From contig NZ_QXTG01000001.1 of the NCBI RefSeq assembly GCF_003581425.1, positions 496,001 to 560,000 of the forward strand: a stretch of 64,000 nt of DNA. The letters run 5' to 3'. A program made the position numbers and the translations under genes. Below, piece by piece: positions 37,956 to 49,773 of the stretch. The DNA comes from Amnibacterium setariae (GTDB lineage Bacteria > Actinomycetota > Actinomycetes > Actinomycetales > Microbacteriaceae). The notes beneath the pieces were generated by a model, which had not been told where the DNA came from, did not search any database, and saw only the letters and a program-made list of their open reading frames with translations. The stretch's first letter is position 1. Each line of letters starts with the position of its first letter.

Positions 37956-38871
37956 CGTTGCGCTCCTCCTCGCGCTCGACCTCGGCCTGCGTCTCGTCGA
38001 GGAGCTCCGCCTGCTGCTCCTCCGACAGGTCGCCGAGGTCCGTGTCGTGGTGCGAGCCGAGGTAGGCGTCGATGACGGCCTGGTCGGACATCACCTGGTC
38101 CGGGTAGCCCTCCGCGACGATGCGCCCCTCGGCCATGACGATCACCCAGTCGGCGATCTCGCGGACGACGTGCATGTCGTGCTCGACGAACAGCACGGTC
38201 ATGCCGGTCGCCTTCAGGTCGAGGATGTGGTGCAGCAGCGACTGGGTCAGCGCCGGGTTCACGCCCGCCATCGGCTCGTCGAGCATGATCATCGTCGGGT
38301 CGCTCATGAGCGCCCGCGCCATCTCGAGCAGCTTCCGCTGGCCGCCGGACAGGCTGGCCGCGAAGTCGTCGGCCTTCGTGTCGAGCTTGAACCGGGCGAG
38401 CAGGTCCTGCGCCCGCTCGGTGATCTGCTGCTCGCGGCCCCGCCACAGGGCCGGGACGAGCGCGCGGGCGATGTTCTCGCCGGGCTGCTCCTGCGCGCCG
38501 AGCCGCATGTTCTCCATCACGGAGAGCATGGAGAGCGCCTTCGTCAGCTGGAACGTGCGGATCATGCCGCGGCGGGCGACCTTGTAGGCGGGCACGCCGC
38601 CGATCGGCTTCCCGTCGAAGGACCAGGAGCCGTGGTTCGGCTTGTCGAAGCCGGTCAGCAGGTTGAAGAACGTCGTCTTGCCGGCGCCGTTCGGGCCGAT
38701 CAGGGCGGTGATGGCGCCCCTGGGGATCTCGACGTGGTCGACGTCGACGGCGTGGACGCCGCCGAACGTGCGCTGCACGCCGTCGGCCACCACGATCGGG
38801 TCGGTCTTCTTCACGCCGGGCGCCGGGGCGCCCTCGATGAGCGCCGCGCGCTCCGTGGTCGTGTCAGGCAA
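37948..38871 (-). CDS. livG: Branched-chain amino acid ABC transporter ATPase LivG
   Basis: 307 aa. The likely start is TTG at 38871 (MPDTTTERAALIEG), overlapping the livM stop; no ATG or GTG fits better upstream of the conserved part. Walker A GPNGAGKTT, signature SLSGGQRKLLEMARALM, Walker B IMLDEPMAGVNP and FVEHDMHVV are present. The LivG-specific insertion after Walker A (TFFNLLTGFDKPNHGSW) is seen. A charged Glu-rich tail follows the domain. Confidence 0.92.
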   Translation of the reverse strand: MPDTTTERAALIEGAPAPGVKKTDPIVVADGVQRTFGGVHAVDVDHVEIPRGAITALIGPNGAGKTTFFNLLTGFDKPNHGSWSFDGKPIGGVPAYKVARRGMIRTFQLTKALSMLSVMENMRLGAQEQPGENIARALVPALWRGREQQITERAQDLLARFKLDTKADDFAASLSGGQRKLLEMARALMSDPTMIMLDEPMAGVNPALTQSLLHHILDLKATGMTVLFVEHDMHVVREIADWVIVMAEGRIVAEGYPDQVMSDQAVIDAYLGSHHDTDLGDLSEEQQAELLDETQAEVEREEERNDG

Positions 38872-39835
38872 AGAACGCCTCCCGCTTCTTGCCGATCAGG
38901 CCGGACGGCCTGAAGATCACGATGAGCATCAGGGCCACGCCCACGATGATGAACCGCACCGGGCCCTGCTGGATGGTCGTGATGGGCAGCCAGTGGTACT
39001 GCACGGCCAGCGACAGGAACCCGTCCGCGAGCGACAGCACGATCCAGAACACGATCGCGCCGACCAGCGGCCCGAACACGGTCGTCGCGCCGCCGAGCAG
39101 GATGATCGTGAGCAGGAAGAACGTGGTCTGGGTGCCGTAGTTGTCCGGCTGCAGCGACGTCGGGATGATGTTGATGATCGTCGCGAGCCCGCCGAGCGCC
39201 CCGCCGAGGATCAGGCTCTGCATCTTGTAGGAGAAGACGTTCTTGCCGAGGCTGCGCACGGCGTCCTCGTCCTCCCGGATGCCCTTGATGACCCGGCCCC
39301 ACGGGCTCTTCATCAGCTGGCGGACGAGCAGCGCGACGAGGATCACGAAGATCCAGCCGACGAGGATGATCCAGAGGTCGTTCTCGTCGTAGCGGAGCGG
39401 GCCGAAGCCGTACGACCCCGGCGGGATCGGGTTCAGCGCGTCGAAGGTGACCGCGGCGCCGTTCAGGCCGTCCGACCCGCCCGTGAGCGGGATCAGGTCG
39501 GGCGTCTTCACGACGTACCGGACGATCTCCGCCGCTGCGATGGTGACGATCGCCAGGTAGTCGGCGCGGAGGCGCAGCGTCGGGATGCCGAGCACCAGCG
39601 CCATCACGGTGGTCGCGACGAGGGTCGCGAGCACGGCCAGCCAGAACGGGAATCCGAGGTGCAGGGTCGTGATCGCGAAGGCGTAGCCCCCGATCGCCAT
39701 GAAGCCCGCCTGGCCGAAGTTCAGCAGGCCGGTGAAGCCGAACTGGACGGCGAGGCCGAGCGCCGCGAGCGCGTAGGCGATGGTCTGCGGCGAGATGATC
39801 TGGCCGAGCGCCAGCAGCAGGAAGCTGAAGTCCAT
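38864..39835 (-). CDS. livM: Branched-chain amino acid ABC transporter permease LivM
   Basis: 323 aa, starting MDFSFLLLALGQIISPQTIAYALAALGLAVQFGFTGLLNFGQAGFMAIGGYAFA, the LivM signature. The EAA-like coupling loop is GRVIKGIREDEDAVRSLGKNVFSYKMQSLILGGALGGLAT. About nine helices are visible; it ends RPSGLIGKKREAFFA. It overlaps livG and lies 8 bases after livH. Confidence 0.94.
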   Translation of the reverse strand: MDFSFLLLALGQIISPQTIAYALAALGLAVQFGFTGLLNFGQAGFMAIGGYAFAITTLHLGFPFWLAVLATLVATTVMALVLGIPTLRLRADYLAIVTIAAAEIVRYVVKTPDLIPLTGGSDGLNGAAVTFDALNPIPPGSYGFGPLRYDENDLWIILVGWIFVILVALLVRQLMKSPWGRVIKGIREDEDAVRSLGKNVFSYKMQSLILGGALGGLATIINIIPTSLQPDNYGTQTTFFLLTIILLGGATTVFGPLVGAIVFWIVLSLADGFLSLAVQYHWLPITTIQQGPVRFIIVGVALMLIVIFRPSGLIGKKREAFFA

Positions 39836-39843
39836 GGTCGGTC

Positions 39844-42952
<3,109 letters not shown>

Positions 42953-42958
42953 GCCCTC

Positions 42959-43000
42959 CGCCGCCCGACCCTCCCGCGCTCGCGGGAGGGTCGGGCGGCG
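42959..43000 (+). terminator. 20-bp perfect hairpin after guaB
   Basis: The arms 42959-42978 and 42981-43000 (CGCCGCCCGACC... / ...GGTCGGGCGGCG) are exact complements separated by CT. It starts 6 bases after the guaB stop and ends 5 bases before the next -10 box. Confidence 0.75.
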
Positions 43001-43004
43001 TCGA

Positions 43005-43010
43005 TAGGGT
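43005..43010 (+). promoter_or_regulatory. -10 box of guaB3 (leaderless)
   Basis: TAGGGT ends 8 bases before the GTG at 43019. Confidence 0.6.
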
Positions 43011-43018
43011 TGCCGACC

Positions 43019-44140
43019 GTGAGCATGGACTTCGAGATCGGTCGCGCGAAGCGGGCGCGACGCGTCTATGCCTTCGACGACATCGCGGTCGTCCCGTCCC
43101 GCCGGACCCGCAACCCGGAGGACGTGTCGACCACGTGGTCGATCGACGCCTTCCAGTTCCGGGTGCCCTTCCTAGCCGCCCCGATGGACTCGGTGACCTC
43201 GCCGGCGACGGCGATCGCCTTCGGCCGGCTCGGCGGCCTCGGCGTGCTCGGCCTCGAGGGGCTCTGGACCCGCTACGAGGACCCTGAGCCGCTGCTCGCC
43301 GAGATCCGCGAGCTGCCGGAGGAGCGCGCGACCGCGCGCATGCAGGAGATCTACCGGGCGCCGATCCGCGCGGACCTCATCACCGCCAGGATCGCCGAGA
43401 TCCGCGCCTCCGGGGTGCCCGTCGCCGCGGCCCTCTCGCCGCAGCGCACCCAGGAGTTCTCGAAGACGGTGATCGACGCCGGCGTCGACCTGTTCGTCAT
43501 CCGCGGCACCACCGTCTCGGCGGAGCACGTGTCGAGGTCGACCGAGCCCCTCGACCTGCGCCGCTTCATCTACGAGCTCGACGTGCCGGTGATCGTCGGG
43601 GGCGCGGCGACCTACACGGCCGCGCTGCACCTCATGCGCACCGGTGCCGCCGGCGTCCTCGTCGGCTTCGGCGGCGGCGCGGCCACCACGACCCGCATGT
43701 CGCTCGGCATCCACGCGCCGATGGCGACGGCGGTCGCGGACGTCGCGGGCGCCCGGCGCGACTACCTGGACGAGTCCGGCGGCCGCTACGTGCACGTCAT
43801 CGCGGACGGCGGCCTCGGCAACTCCGGCGACATCGTGAAGGCCATCGCGGTCGGCGCGGACGCCGTGATGCTCGGCACGACGCTCGCGCGCTCGGAGGAG
43901 GCGCCCGGCGGCGGCTGGCACTGGGGGCTCGAGGCGCACCACGACCAGCTGCCGCGCGGCCGGCGGGTGTGGGTCGGGCAGGCGGCGCCGCTCGAGGAGC
44001 TGCTCTACGGCCCCGCGCACCGCCCCGACGGCACGGTGAACATCGCGGGCGCGCTGCGCCGCTCGATGGCGACGACGGGCTACTCGGACATCAAGGAGTT
44101 CCAGCGCGTCGAGGTCGTCGTCGCGCCCTACGCCTCCTGA
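43019..44140 (+). CDS. guaB3: GuaB3-type IMP dehydrogenase-related protein
   Basis: 373 aa from a GTG (MSMDFEIGRAKRARRVYAFDDIAVVPSRRTRNPEDV). The TIM-barrel fold is kept (FLAAPMDSVTSPATAIAFGRLGGLGVLGLEG; HVIADGGLGNSGDIVKAIAVGADAVMLGT), but there are no CBS domains and the catalytic GxGSxCxTR loop of GuaB is replaced by wording such as VIRGTTVSAEHVS. This is the actinobacterial GuaB3 family, found next to guaB2 in mycobacteria; its function is not settled. The GTG at 43019 is preferred because a TAGGGT box lies 8 bases upstream. Confidence 0.9.
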   Translation: MSMDFEIGRAKRARRVYAFDDIAVVPSRRTRNPEDVSTTWSIDAFQFRVPFLAAPMDSVTSPATAIAFGRLGGLGVLGLEGLWTRYEDPEPLLAEIRELPEERATARMQEIYRAPIRADLITARIAEIRASGVPVAAALSPQRTQEFSKTVIDAGVDLFVIRGTTVSAEHVSRSTEPLDLRRFIYELDVPVIVGGAATYTAALHLMRTGAAGVLVGFGGGAATTTRMSLGIHAPMATAVADVAGARRDYLDESGGRYVHVIADGGLGNSGDIVKAIAVGADAVMLGTTLARSEEAPGGGWHWGLEAHHDQLPRGRRVWVGQAAPLEELLYGPAHRPDGTVNIAGALRRSMATTGYSDIKEFQRVEVVVAPYAS

Positions 44141-44207
44141 GCCCCTTCCGCCCGTGAACATTCGTGCAGTTCCGGGCCGCACGGATCACCGTCCGAGGCC
44201 GCGGCGG

Positions 44208-44213
44208 TAGCGT
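44208..44213 (+). promoter_or_regulatory. Candidate -10 box of glpD
   Basis: TAGCGT about 95 bases before the glpD ATG; no clear -35. Confidence 0.3.
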
Positions 44214-44308
44214 TCCCGGCCGAGTGCCGGCGCAGGGCGCTGCCCGGCGGCTCGACCGTCGACCCGATGACGGATCGACGGCGACGGACGCGCGAGGAGG
44301 CATGCGGC

Positions 44309-46072
44309 ATGGCCACGAAGAACCCGGTCCGGACCGACGAGCAGGTGGCGCCCGCGGGCCCGAGCGGCTCCGGCGGGCTGGGGCCGGCGCAGCGCCGGGC
44401 CGCGATCGCGGCCATGCGGGACCACGAGCTCGACGTCCTCGTCGTGGGCGGCGGCATCGTCGGCACGGGGTCCGCGCTCGACGCGGTCACGCGCGGCCTC
44501 TCCGTCGGGCTCGTCGAGGCGCGCGACTGGTCCGCGGGCACCTCGAGCCGGTCGTCGAAGCTCGTGCACGGCGGCATCCGCTACCTCGAGCAGCTGAACT
44601 TCGCGCTCGTCCGCGAGGCGCTGATCGAGCGGGGCCTGCTGCTGCAGCGCATCGCGCCGCACCTCGTCAAGCCCGTCAAGTTCCTCTTCCCGCTGACGCA
44701 CCGCGTCTGGGAGCGCTTCTACATCGGCGCGGGCATGGCGATGTACGACGCGTTCAGCTGGACGGGCGGCCGCCCGCCGGGCGTCCCGCACCACCGGCAC
44801 CTGTCGCGCCGGCAGCTCTACAAGGCCATCCCCTCGCTCAAGAAGGGCGCGATGGTCGGCGGCATGACCTACTTCGACGCGCAGGTCGACGACGCGCGGT
44901 ACGGCGCCTCCGTCGCGCGGACCGCGGCGTACTACGGGGCGCACGTGGCGACGCGCGTCCGCGTCGAGGGCTTCATCAAGGTGGGGGAGCGGGTCGTCGG
45001 CGTCGACGCCCAGGACCTCGAGACCGGCGAGCGCTTCCAGATCCGCGCCAAGCAGGTCGTGAACGCGACCGGCGTCTGGACCGACGACACGCAGGCGCTC
45101 GTCGGCGAGCGCGGCCAGGTGCACGTCCGCGCGTCGAAGGGCGTCCACCTCGTGGTGCCCCGCGACCGCATCCGCTCGACGATGGGCATGATCCTCCGCA
45201 CGGAGAAGAGCGTCCTGTTCGTGATCCCGTGGGGCCGGCACTGGCTCGTCGGCACCACCGACACGGACTGGAACCTCGACAAGGCCCACCCCGCCGCGAC
45301 GGCGAAGGACATCGACTACATCCTCGACCACGTGAACCAGGTCCTCGCGGTCCCGCTGACCCGCGAGGACGTGGAGGGCGTGTACGCGGGCCTGCGGCCG
45401 CTGCTCGCCGGGGAGAGCGAGGAGACCAGCCAGCTCTCCCGCGAGCACTACGTCGCGCACGTCGTGCCGGGCCTCGTCGTCATCGCCGGCGGCAAGTGGA
45501 CGACCTACCGCGTGATGGCGAAGGACGCGATCGACGAGGCCGCCTCCGCGCTCGACGAGCGCGTGCCGAAGTCGGTGACGGAGGACATCGCGCTGGTCGG
45601 CGCCGAGGGCTACCAGGCCGCCTGGAACCAGCGCTCCCGCCTCGCGGCGCGCGCCGGGCTGCACGCCGCCCGCATCGAGCACCTGCTGAACCGCTACGGC
45701 GTGCTCGCGGAGGAGGTGCTCGCCCTCGTGGCCGAGCGTCCCGAGCTGGGCGCGCCCGTGCCGGGCGCCGACGACTACCTCCAGGCCGAGCTCGTCTACG
45801 CGGCCTCCCACGAGGGCGCGCTGCACCTCGACGACGTGCTCGCCCGCCGCACCCGCATCTCGATCGAGGCGTGGGACCGGGGCGTGTCCGCGGCGCCGGT
45901 CGCGGCGCAGCTGATGGGCGAGGTGCTCGGCTGGGACGACGAGCACCGCCAGCGCGAGGTGGACGTCTACCTCGAGCGCGTGCGCGCCGAGCGGGAGAGC
46001 CAGACCATGCCCGACGACGAGTCGGCGGACCGCGTGCGCCTCGAGGCGCCGGAGATCGTGCAGGCTGTCTGA
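44309..46072 (+). CDS. glpD: Glycerol-3-phosphate dehydrogenase (FAD-dependent)
   Basis: 587 aa. The ATG at 44309 follows a GAGGAGG RBS by 8 bases; the frame is open 14 codons further up. The FAD-binding motif LVVGGGIVGTGSALDAVTRGLSVGLVEARDWSAGTSSRSSKLVHGGIRYLE is at about residues 43-95. RASKGVHLVVPRDR, GGKWTTYRVMA and a C-terminal DAO_C-like helical domain follow. It oxidises glycerol-3-P to DHAP at the membrane, passing electrons to quinone. No glpF or glpK is adjacent; a glycerophosphodiesterase gene lies 10 kb downstream. Confidence 0.95.
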   Translation: MATKNPVRTDEQVAPAGPSGSGGLGPAQRRAAIAAMRDHELDVLVVGGGIVGTGSALDAVTRGLSVGLVEARDWSAGTSSRSSKLVHGGIRYLEQLNFALVREALIERGLLLQRIAPHLVKPVKFLFPLTHRVWERFYIGAGMAMYDAFSWTGGRPPGVPHHRHLSRRQLYKAIPSLKKGAMVGGMTYFDAQVDDARYGASVARTAAYYGAHVATRVRVEGFIKVGERVVGVDAQDLETGERFQIRAKQVVNATGVWTDDTQALVGERGQVHVRASKGVHLVVPRDRIRSTMGMILRTEKSVLFVIPWGRHWLVGTTDTDWNLDKAHPAATAKDIDYILDHVNQVLAVPLTREDVEGVYAGLRPLLAGESEETSQLSREHYVAHVVPGLVVIAGGKWTTYRVMAKDAIDEAASALDERVPKSVTEDIALVGAEGYQAAWNQRSRLAARAGLHAARIEHLLNRYGVLAEEVLALVAERPELGAPVPGADDYLQAELVYAASHEGALHLDDVLARRTRISIEAWDRGVSAAPVAAQLMGEVLGWDDEHRQREVDVYLERVRAERESQTMPDDESADRVRLEAPEIVQAV

Positions 46073-46073
46073 C

Positions 46074-46889
46074 GTGACGTCGCCCGCAGCCCCCGGCAGG
46101 AGTCTGCGGGCGGCCTTCGTCGCGCCCCGGTCGCTCGGGCTGCTGGTGCTCGCCCTCGTGCTCGCGGGCGCGTTCGCCGCACTCGGGCAGTGGCAGATCT
46201 CGCGGGCGATCCAGCAGGGCACCGTCGTCGACCGGCCGACCGAGCGGATCGTCGCGCTCACGAGCGTCGCGGAGCCGGCGCGGCAGCAGACGGACGCCTC
46301 GGTCGGGCAGCGCGTGTCGACGCGGGGACGGCTCGTGCCGCAGGACACGGTGGTCGCGGGCGACCGGCTGAACCACGGGCAGCGCGGCTGGTGGGTCGTC
46401 GCGCACGCGATCGTCGACGACCCGGAGGGCGCGCAGCTCGCGGTCGCCCTGGGCTGGGCGCCGACGGAGCAGGCCGCGCAGGCCGTCGCCGACCGCGTGA
46501 AGGCCGGGCCGGCGACGGGCGGGGCGCTCGTGGGCCGGTACGTCGACAGCGACGGCGCGCAGCCCTCGACGTCCGGGCCGCCGAGCCGGCTCGACGCGGT
46601 CTCGACCGCGCGGCTCGTGAACCTCTGGACCGAGGGCGCGGGCGCGCCGACCTACGAGGGCGTGCTCACCCTCGAGCAGGCGCCCGCCGGGCTCGACGAC
46701 ATCTACTCGCCCAAGCCCGGCGACGAGGTGCAGCTGAACCTGCTGAACCTCCTCTACGCCGTCGAGTGGGCGATCTTCGCGGTCGCCGCCTTCTACGTCT
46801 GGTACCGCCTCGTGCGGGACCGGTGGGAGCAGGAGCAGGTCGCCGAGGTCGTGGCGGAGGAGGACGCGCCCGTTCACGACACCGTGTAG
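46074..46889 (+). CDS. SURF1 family protein
   Basis: 271 aa, GTG start one base after the glpD stop. It has one helix near the N-terminus (LGLLVLALVLAGAFAALGQWQISRA) and one near the C-terminus (NLLYAVEWAIFAVAAFYVWYRLVRDRWEQEQ), the SURF1 layout with the conserved LGxWQ-like and EW-x-x-FA-x-x-x-x-WYR signatures. SURF1 proteins help assemble cytochrome aa3 oxidase. A short acidic tail ends the protein. Transcription with glpD is likely from the spacing. Confidence 0.88.
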   Translation: MTSPAAPGRSLRAAFVAPRSLGLLVLALVLAGAFAALGQWQISRAIQQGTVVDRPTERIVALTSVAEPARQQTDASVGQRVSTRGRLVPQDTVVAGDRLNHGQRGWWVVAHAIVDDPEGAQLAVALGWAPTEQAAQAVADRVKAGPATGGALVGRYVDSDGAQPSTSGPPSRLDAVSTARLVNLWTEGAGAPTYEGVLTLEQAPAGLDDIYSPKPGDEVQLNLLNLLYAVEWAIFAVAAFYVWYRLVRDRWEQEQVAEVVAEEDAPVHDTV

Positions 46890-46898
46890 AAGAACGCC

Positions 46899-46904
46899 TA
46901 CCAT
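46899..46904 (+). promoter_or_regulatory. -10 box of the DUF3817 gene (leaderless)
   Basis: TACCAT ends 8 bases before the GTG at 46913. Confidence 0.5.
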
Positions 46905-46912
46905 CGGTGTCC

Positions 46913-47365
46913 GTGCCCTGGAGCCCACTCCGCGTCCCGCCGACGCGCGACTTCCCGACGATCCGGCGGAGCCTGCTGTTCTACAAGGTGTTCGCCTACG
47001 CGACGGGCACCTTCCTGCTGCTCGTCTGCCTCGAGGTCGTGCTGCGCTACGTCTTCGGCTCCGAGGTGGTCGTCGGCAGCGCCCTGGGGCCCGTCGCGCT
47101 CGCCGCGCAGGACCAGGTCCGCGCCGTCGGCGGCTTCAACCTCAGCCTCGCGGTGCTGATCACGCACGGCTACCTCTTCATCGCCTACCTCATCAGCGAC
47201 TTCGTGCTCGTGACCGTGATGCGCTACCCGATCACCCGGTTCCTGATCATCGGGGCCGGCGGCGTCGTGCCCCTGCTCTCGTTCATCATGGAGGCGCGGG
47301 TGAAGCGCGAGGTGCGCGGCTACCTGGCCACCCGCGAGGAGCGGGCCGTCCCCGCCTCGGCCTGA
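46913..47365 (+). CDS. DUF3817 membrane protein
   Basis: 150 aa. The start GTG at 46913 is chosen over an in-frame GTG two codons upstream because it has the 8-base spacing from a TACCAT box. Three to four helices are visible; FPTIRRSLLFYKVFAYATGTFLLLVCLEVVLRYVFG and VLITHGYLFIAYLISDFVLVTVMRYPITRF are DUF3817 wording (the HGYLFIAYL motif). The family often lies between guaB/guaA region genes in actinobacteria. Function unknown. Confidence 0.82.
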   Translation: MPWSPLRVPPTRDFPTIRRSLLFYKVFAYATGTFLLLVCLEVVLRYVFGSEVVVGSALGPVALAAQDQVRAVGGFNLSLAVLITHGYLFIAYLISDFVLVTVMRYPITRFLIIGAGGVVPLLSFIMEARVKREVRGYLATREERAVPASA

Positions 47366-47369
47366 GGCG

Positions 47370-48239
47370 TCAGCGTCGGGCGCGCGCGACGAACGCGCTC
47401 GCCGCGGCCGTCGCGACGCGGGCCGACTCCTGCGGGTCCGCACCGCGGAGCAGGGCGGCGGCGAACGCGCCCACGTGGGTGTCGCCGGCGCCGTTCGTGT
47501 CGACCGCGACGACCCGCGGCGCGGGCAGCGGCACCGGGTCGGCGCCGCGGACCGCGAGCACGCAGCCCTCGGCACCGCGGCGCACCACGGCGCCCCGGCG
47601 CACCGTCGCGGCGAGCAGCCGCGCGGCGGCCCGCTCGTCGCCGAGCCCGGTCGCGGCGCGCGCCTCAGCGGCGTTCCCGCTCCACCAGTCGACGCGCCGC
47701 AGCAGCGCGCCCAGGACCGCCGGGTCCGCGTCGGCCCCGAACGGGCCGGGATCGAGCAGCACCGTCGGCCCGGCGGGCAGGGCGAGGACGAAGTCGGCGA
47801 GGCCGCGACCGCGTGCGGGGGCGACCAGGCCGTAGCCGTGCACGTGGACGACGTCGTCCTCGGCGACCGGCAGCGCCTCCAGGCGGGGCTCGGCGGACTC
47901 CGCGCCGGGCACCGTGACGAACGTGCGCTCGCCGTCCGGCTCGAGCGCCGTGAGCGCGAACCCGGTGTCGAGGTCGGGGACCGCGGGGAGGGGAGCCGGC
48001 GCACCGAGACGCTCGAGCGCCGCCCGGACGAGGTCGCCGAGCGGTCCGGTGCCGACGCGGCCGGCGAACACGACCTCGGCGCCCGCCTCCCGCGCCGCCG
48101 CCAGCGCCCGGAAACCGCCGCCGCCGACCTCGAGGCCGCCATCGGTGGCGAGGACGTCGTCGCCGCGCTCGGGCAGCCGCGGCACCGCTGCGACGACGTC
48201 GACGAGCGCGTTGCCGGTGGTGACGAACCTGCCGGTCAT
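47370..48239 (-). CDS. PfkB-family sugar/nucleoside kinase
   Basis: 289 aa, starting MTGRFVTTGNALVDVVAAVPRLPERG. The PfkB signatures are DGGLEVGGGGFRALAAAREAGAEVVFAGRVGTG near the N-terminus and DTNGAGDTHVGAFAAALLRG near the C-terminus, with the catalytic aspartate in GAGD. Residue wording fits ribokinase-like enzymes but the substrate is not readable. It is the last gene of the five-gene nrtR operon and overlaps the ADP-ribosylglycohydrolase gene by four bases. Phosphorylation of a pentose released by the upstream hydrolase is the simplest inference. Confidence 0.87.
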   Translation of the reverse strand: MTGRFVTTGNALVDVVAAVPRLPERGDDVLATDGGLEVGGGGFRALAAAREAGAEVVFAGRVGTGPLGDLVRAALERLGAPAPLPAVPDLDTGFALTALEPDGERTFVTVPGAESAEPRLEALPVAEDDVVHVHGYGLVAPARGRGLADFVLALPAGPTVLLDPGPFGADADPAVLGALLRRVDWWSGNAAEARAATGLGDERAAARLLAATVRRGAVVRRGAEGCVLAVRGADPVPLPAPRVVAVDTNGAGDTHVGAFAAALLRGADPQESARVATAAASAFVARARR

Positions 48240-49222
48240 CGCAGGGCCAGGAGCGCGTCGACGCGCTCGTCGAGCCGCAGGTCGTTCACGGCGCGCACGG
48301 TCGCGACGGCGTCCGTCGGGAAGGCGTCGACGCCGTGGATCGCGCCCGCCATCGCCCCGGTCATCGCGGCGATGGTGTCGGTGTCGCCCCCGAGCGACGC
48401 GGCGGCGCAGCACGCCGCCCACGGGTCGTCGGGATGGAGGAGCAGCATCGCGAACGCGGCGGGCACGGACTCCTGCGTCGCGAGGCTCGTGCCGATCAGC
48501 CGCACGACCCGGTCGACCGCGGTCGGCACGTCGCGACGGCCGGCGAGCTCGACGGACCAGCTGATGCGCGCGGCGACCTCGGCGCCCGCCACCCAGCGCC
48601 CGCGTCGCGCGCCGGCCCGCGCAGCGGCGATGCCGAGCGCGGCCGCGACCGGCAGGTCCCGTCCCTCGACCCCCGCGCTGACGACCGCGGCGACCGCGGC
48701 GGCTCCGGCGATCGCGACGGAGGTGTGGTGGCTCACGAGGCAGGCGGCCTCGACGGCGTCGACGAGCGCCTCCACGTCGTCGATCCGCGTCGCGATCCCG
48801 ACCGGCGCGATCCGCATCGCCGCGCCGTTGGTCGTGCCGTTCGCGCCGGCGAGCTCCGGCGCGACGCCCTCGCGCACGGCCTGGATCGCCGAGCGCGTGG
48901 ACGGTCCGAGCAGGTCCAGGGATCCGCGGGCTCGGGCGTCCTGCTCCCAGCGGTCGAGGTCGTCCGCGAGGCGCTGCGGGTCCACGCGCCCGCCGCCGTC
49001 GACGAGCGCGTCGGCCAGCAGCAGCGCCTGCTCCGTGTCGTCCGTGACGCGGCCCGCCGGGAGCCCGTGCGCGAGCGGATGGTCCGGCGCGGCGGCGCGG
49101 AACCCGGTCACGCCGCCCGCGGCGGCGATCGCCTCGCGCGGCAGCGTCTGCGTCGGCATGCCGAGCGCGTCGCCGATCGCCAGCCCGGTCAGGGCGCCCA
49201 GCGCTCGGTCCCTCCGGGTCAT
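48236..49222 (-). CDS. ADP-ribosylglycohydrolase family protein (DraG/ARH-like)
   Basis: 328 aa. All metal-binding elements of the family are present: GLAIGDALGMPTQ (D18), the TDDT motif at residues 60-63, NGAAMRIAPVG, and SLGGDTDTIAAMTGAMAGAIHG near residue 285. These enzymes cleave ADP-ribose or similar N- or O-glycosidic bonds with two Mg ions. The substrate is unknown; the neighbours (NrtR-type regulator, nucleobase permease, amidohydrolase, PfkB kinase) suggest a soluble ribosylated metabolite rather than a protein. Overlaps of four bases join it to both neighbours. Confidence 0.88.
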   Translation of the reverse strand: MTRRDRALGALTGLAIGDALGMPTQTLPREAIAAAGGVTGFRAAAPDHPLAHGLPAGRVTDDTEQALLLADALVDGGGRVDPQRLADDLDRWEQDARARGSLDLLGPSTRSAIQAVREGVAPELAGANGTTNGAAMRIAPVGIATRIDDVEALVDAVEAACLVSHHTSVAIAGAAAVAAVVSAGVEGRDLPVAAALGIAAARAGARRGRWVAGAEVAARISWSVELAGRRDVPTAVDRVVRLIGTSLATQESVPAAFAMLLLHPDDPWAACCAAASLGGDTDTIAAMTGAMAGAIHGVDAFPTDAVATVRAVNDLRLDERVDALLALR

Positions 49223-49773
49223 GCGGCCATTGTGGCGAGGACCTCGTCGACGCTGCTGATGGTGATGAGCGGGCCGTACAGCGCCATCGCGTCGAGCGCG
49301 CGCCGGTGGTCCGCCGGCGACAGCCCGGCGCACGCGTCCTCCGGCACCACGACGAAGCGGCCCGCGTCCGCGGCGGCGAGCGCCGTGGACAGCACGCAGC
49401 AGTCGGTGGAGACGCCGGTCAGGACGAGCCGATCGCTGCCGTCCGTCGCCGCCGCGAGGGCGTCGCCCCACTTCCCGAACGTCGTCGCGGTCACGATCGG
49501 CGTGTCCGTGCCCGCGAACTCGGGCGTCAGGTCCCAGATCGGGTCGTCGGCCGGCCGCAGCTGGTCCGGCCAGTCGCGGTAGTAGGGGAGCCAGGCGCCC
49601 TCCGGCCGCTCAGGCGCGACGAAGCGGGTGAGGACGGTCCGGCCGGCGAACGCCGGCAGGAGCCGCTGCACGCCCGCCGACGCGGCCGCGTACCCGGGCG
49701 TGGCCCAGGCGCTCGCCGCGTCGGCGAAGACGTGCTGCATGTCGACGACGACGAGGTGCGCGTCCTCCGTCAT
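49219..49773 (-). CDS. Isochorismatase-like cysteine hydrolase
   Basis: 184 aa. The catalytic triad of the superfamily is readable: D11 in VVVDMQHVF, K101 in ATTFGKWGDAL and C126 in TGVSTDCCVLSTA. The DxH...H metal motif that marks nicotinamidases (PncA) is not seen; that region reads APERPEGAWLPYYRDWPD instead, so it is probably an amidase for another small amide (N-carbamoyl or ureido type). It is coupled by four-base overlaps to the permease and the ADP-ribosylglycohydrolase genes. Confidence 0.85.
   Translation of the reverse strand: MTEDAHLVVVDMQHVFADAASAWATPGYAAASAGVQRLLPAFAGRTVLTRFVAPERPEGAWLPYYRDWPDQLRPADDPIWDLTPEFAGTDTPIVTATTFGKWGDALAAATDGSDRLVLTGVSTDCCVLSTALAAADAGRFVVVPEDACAGLSPADHRRALDAMALYGPLITISSVDEVLATMAA

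Noticed and set aside
49219-49773. Nicotinamidase PncA
   Set aside because: Tempting next to an NrtR-like regulator, but the DxH...H metal motif of PncA is missing.
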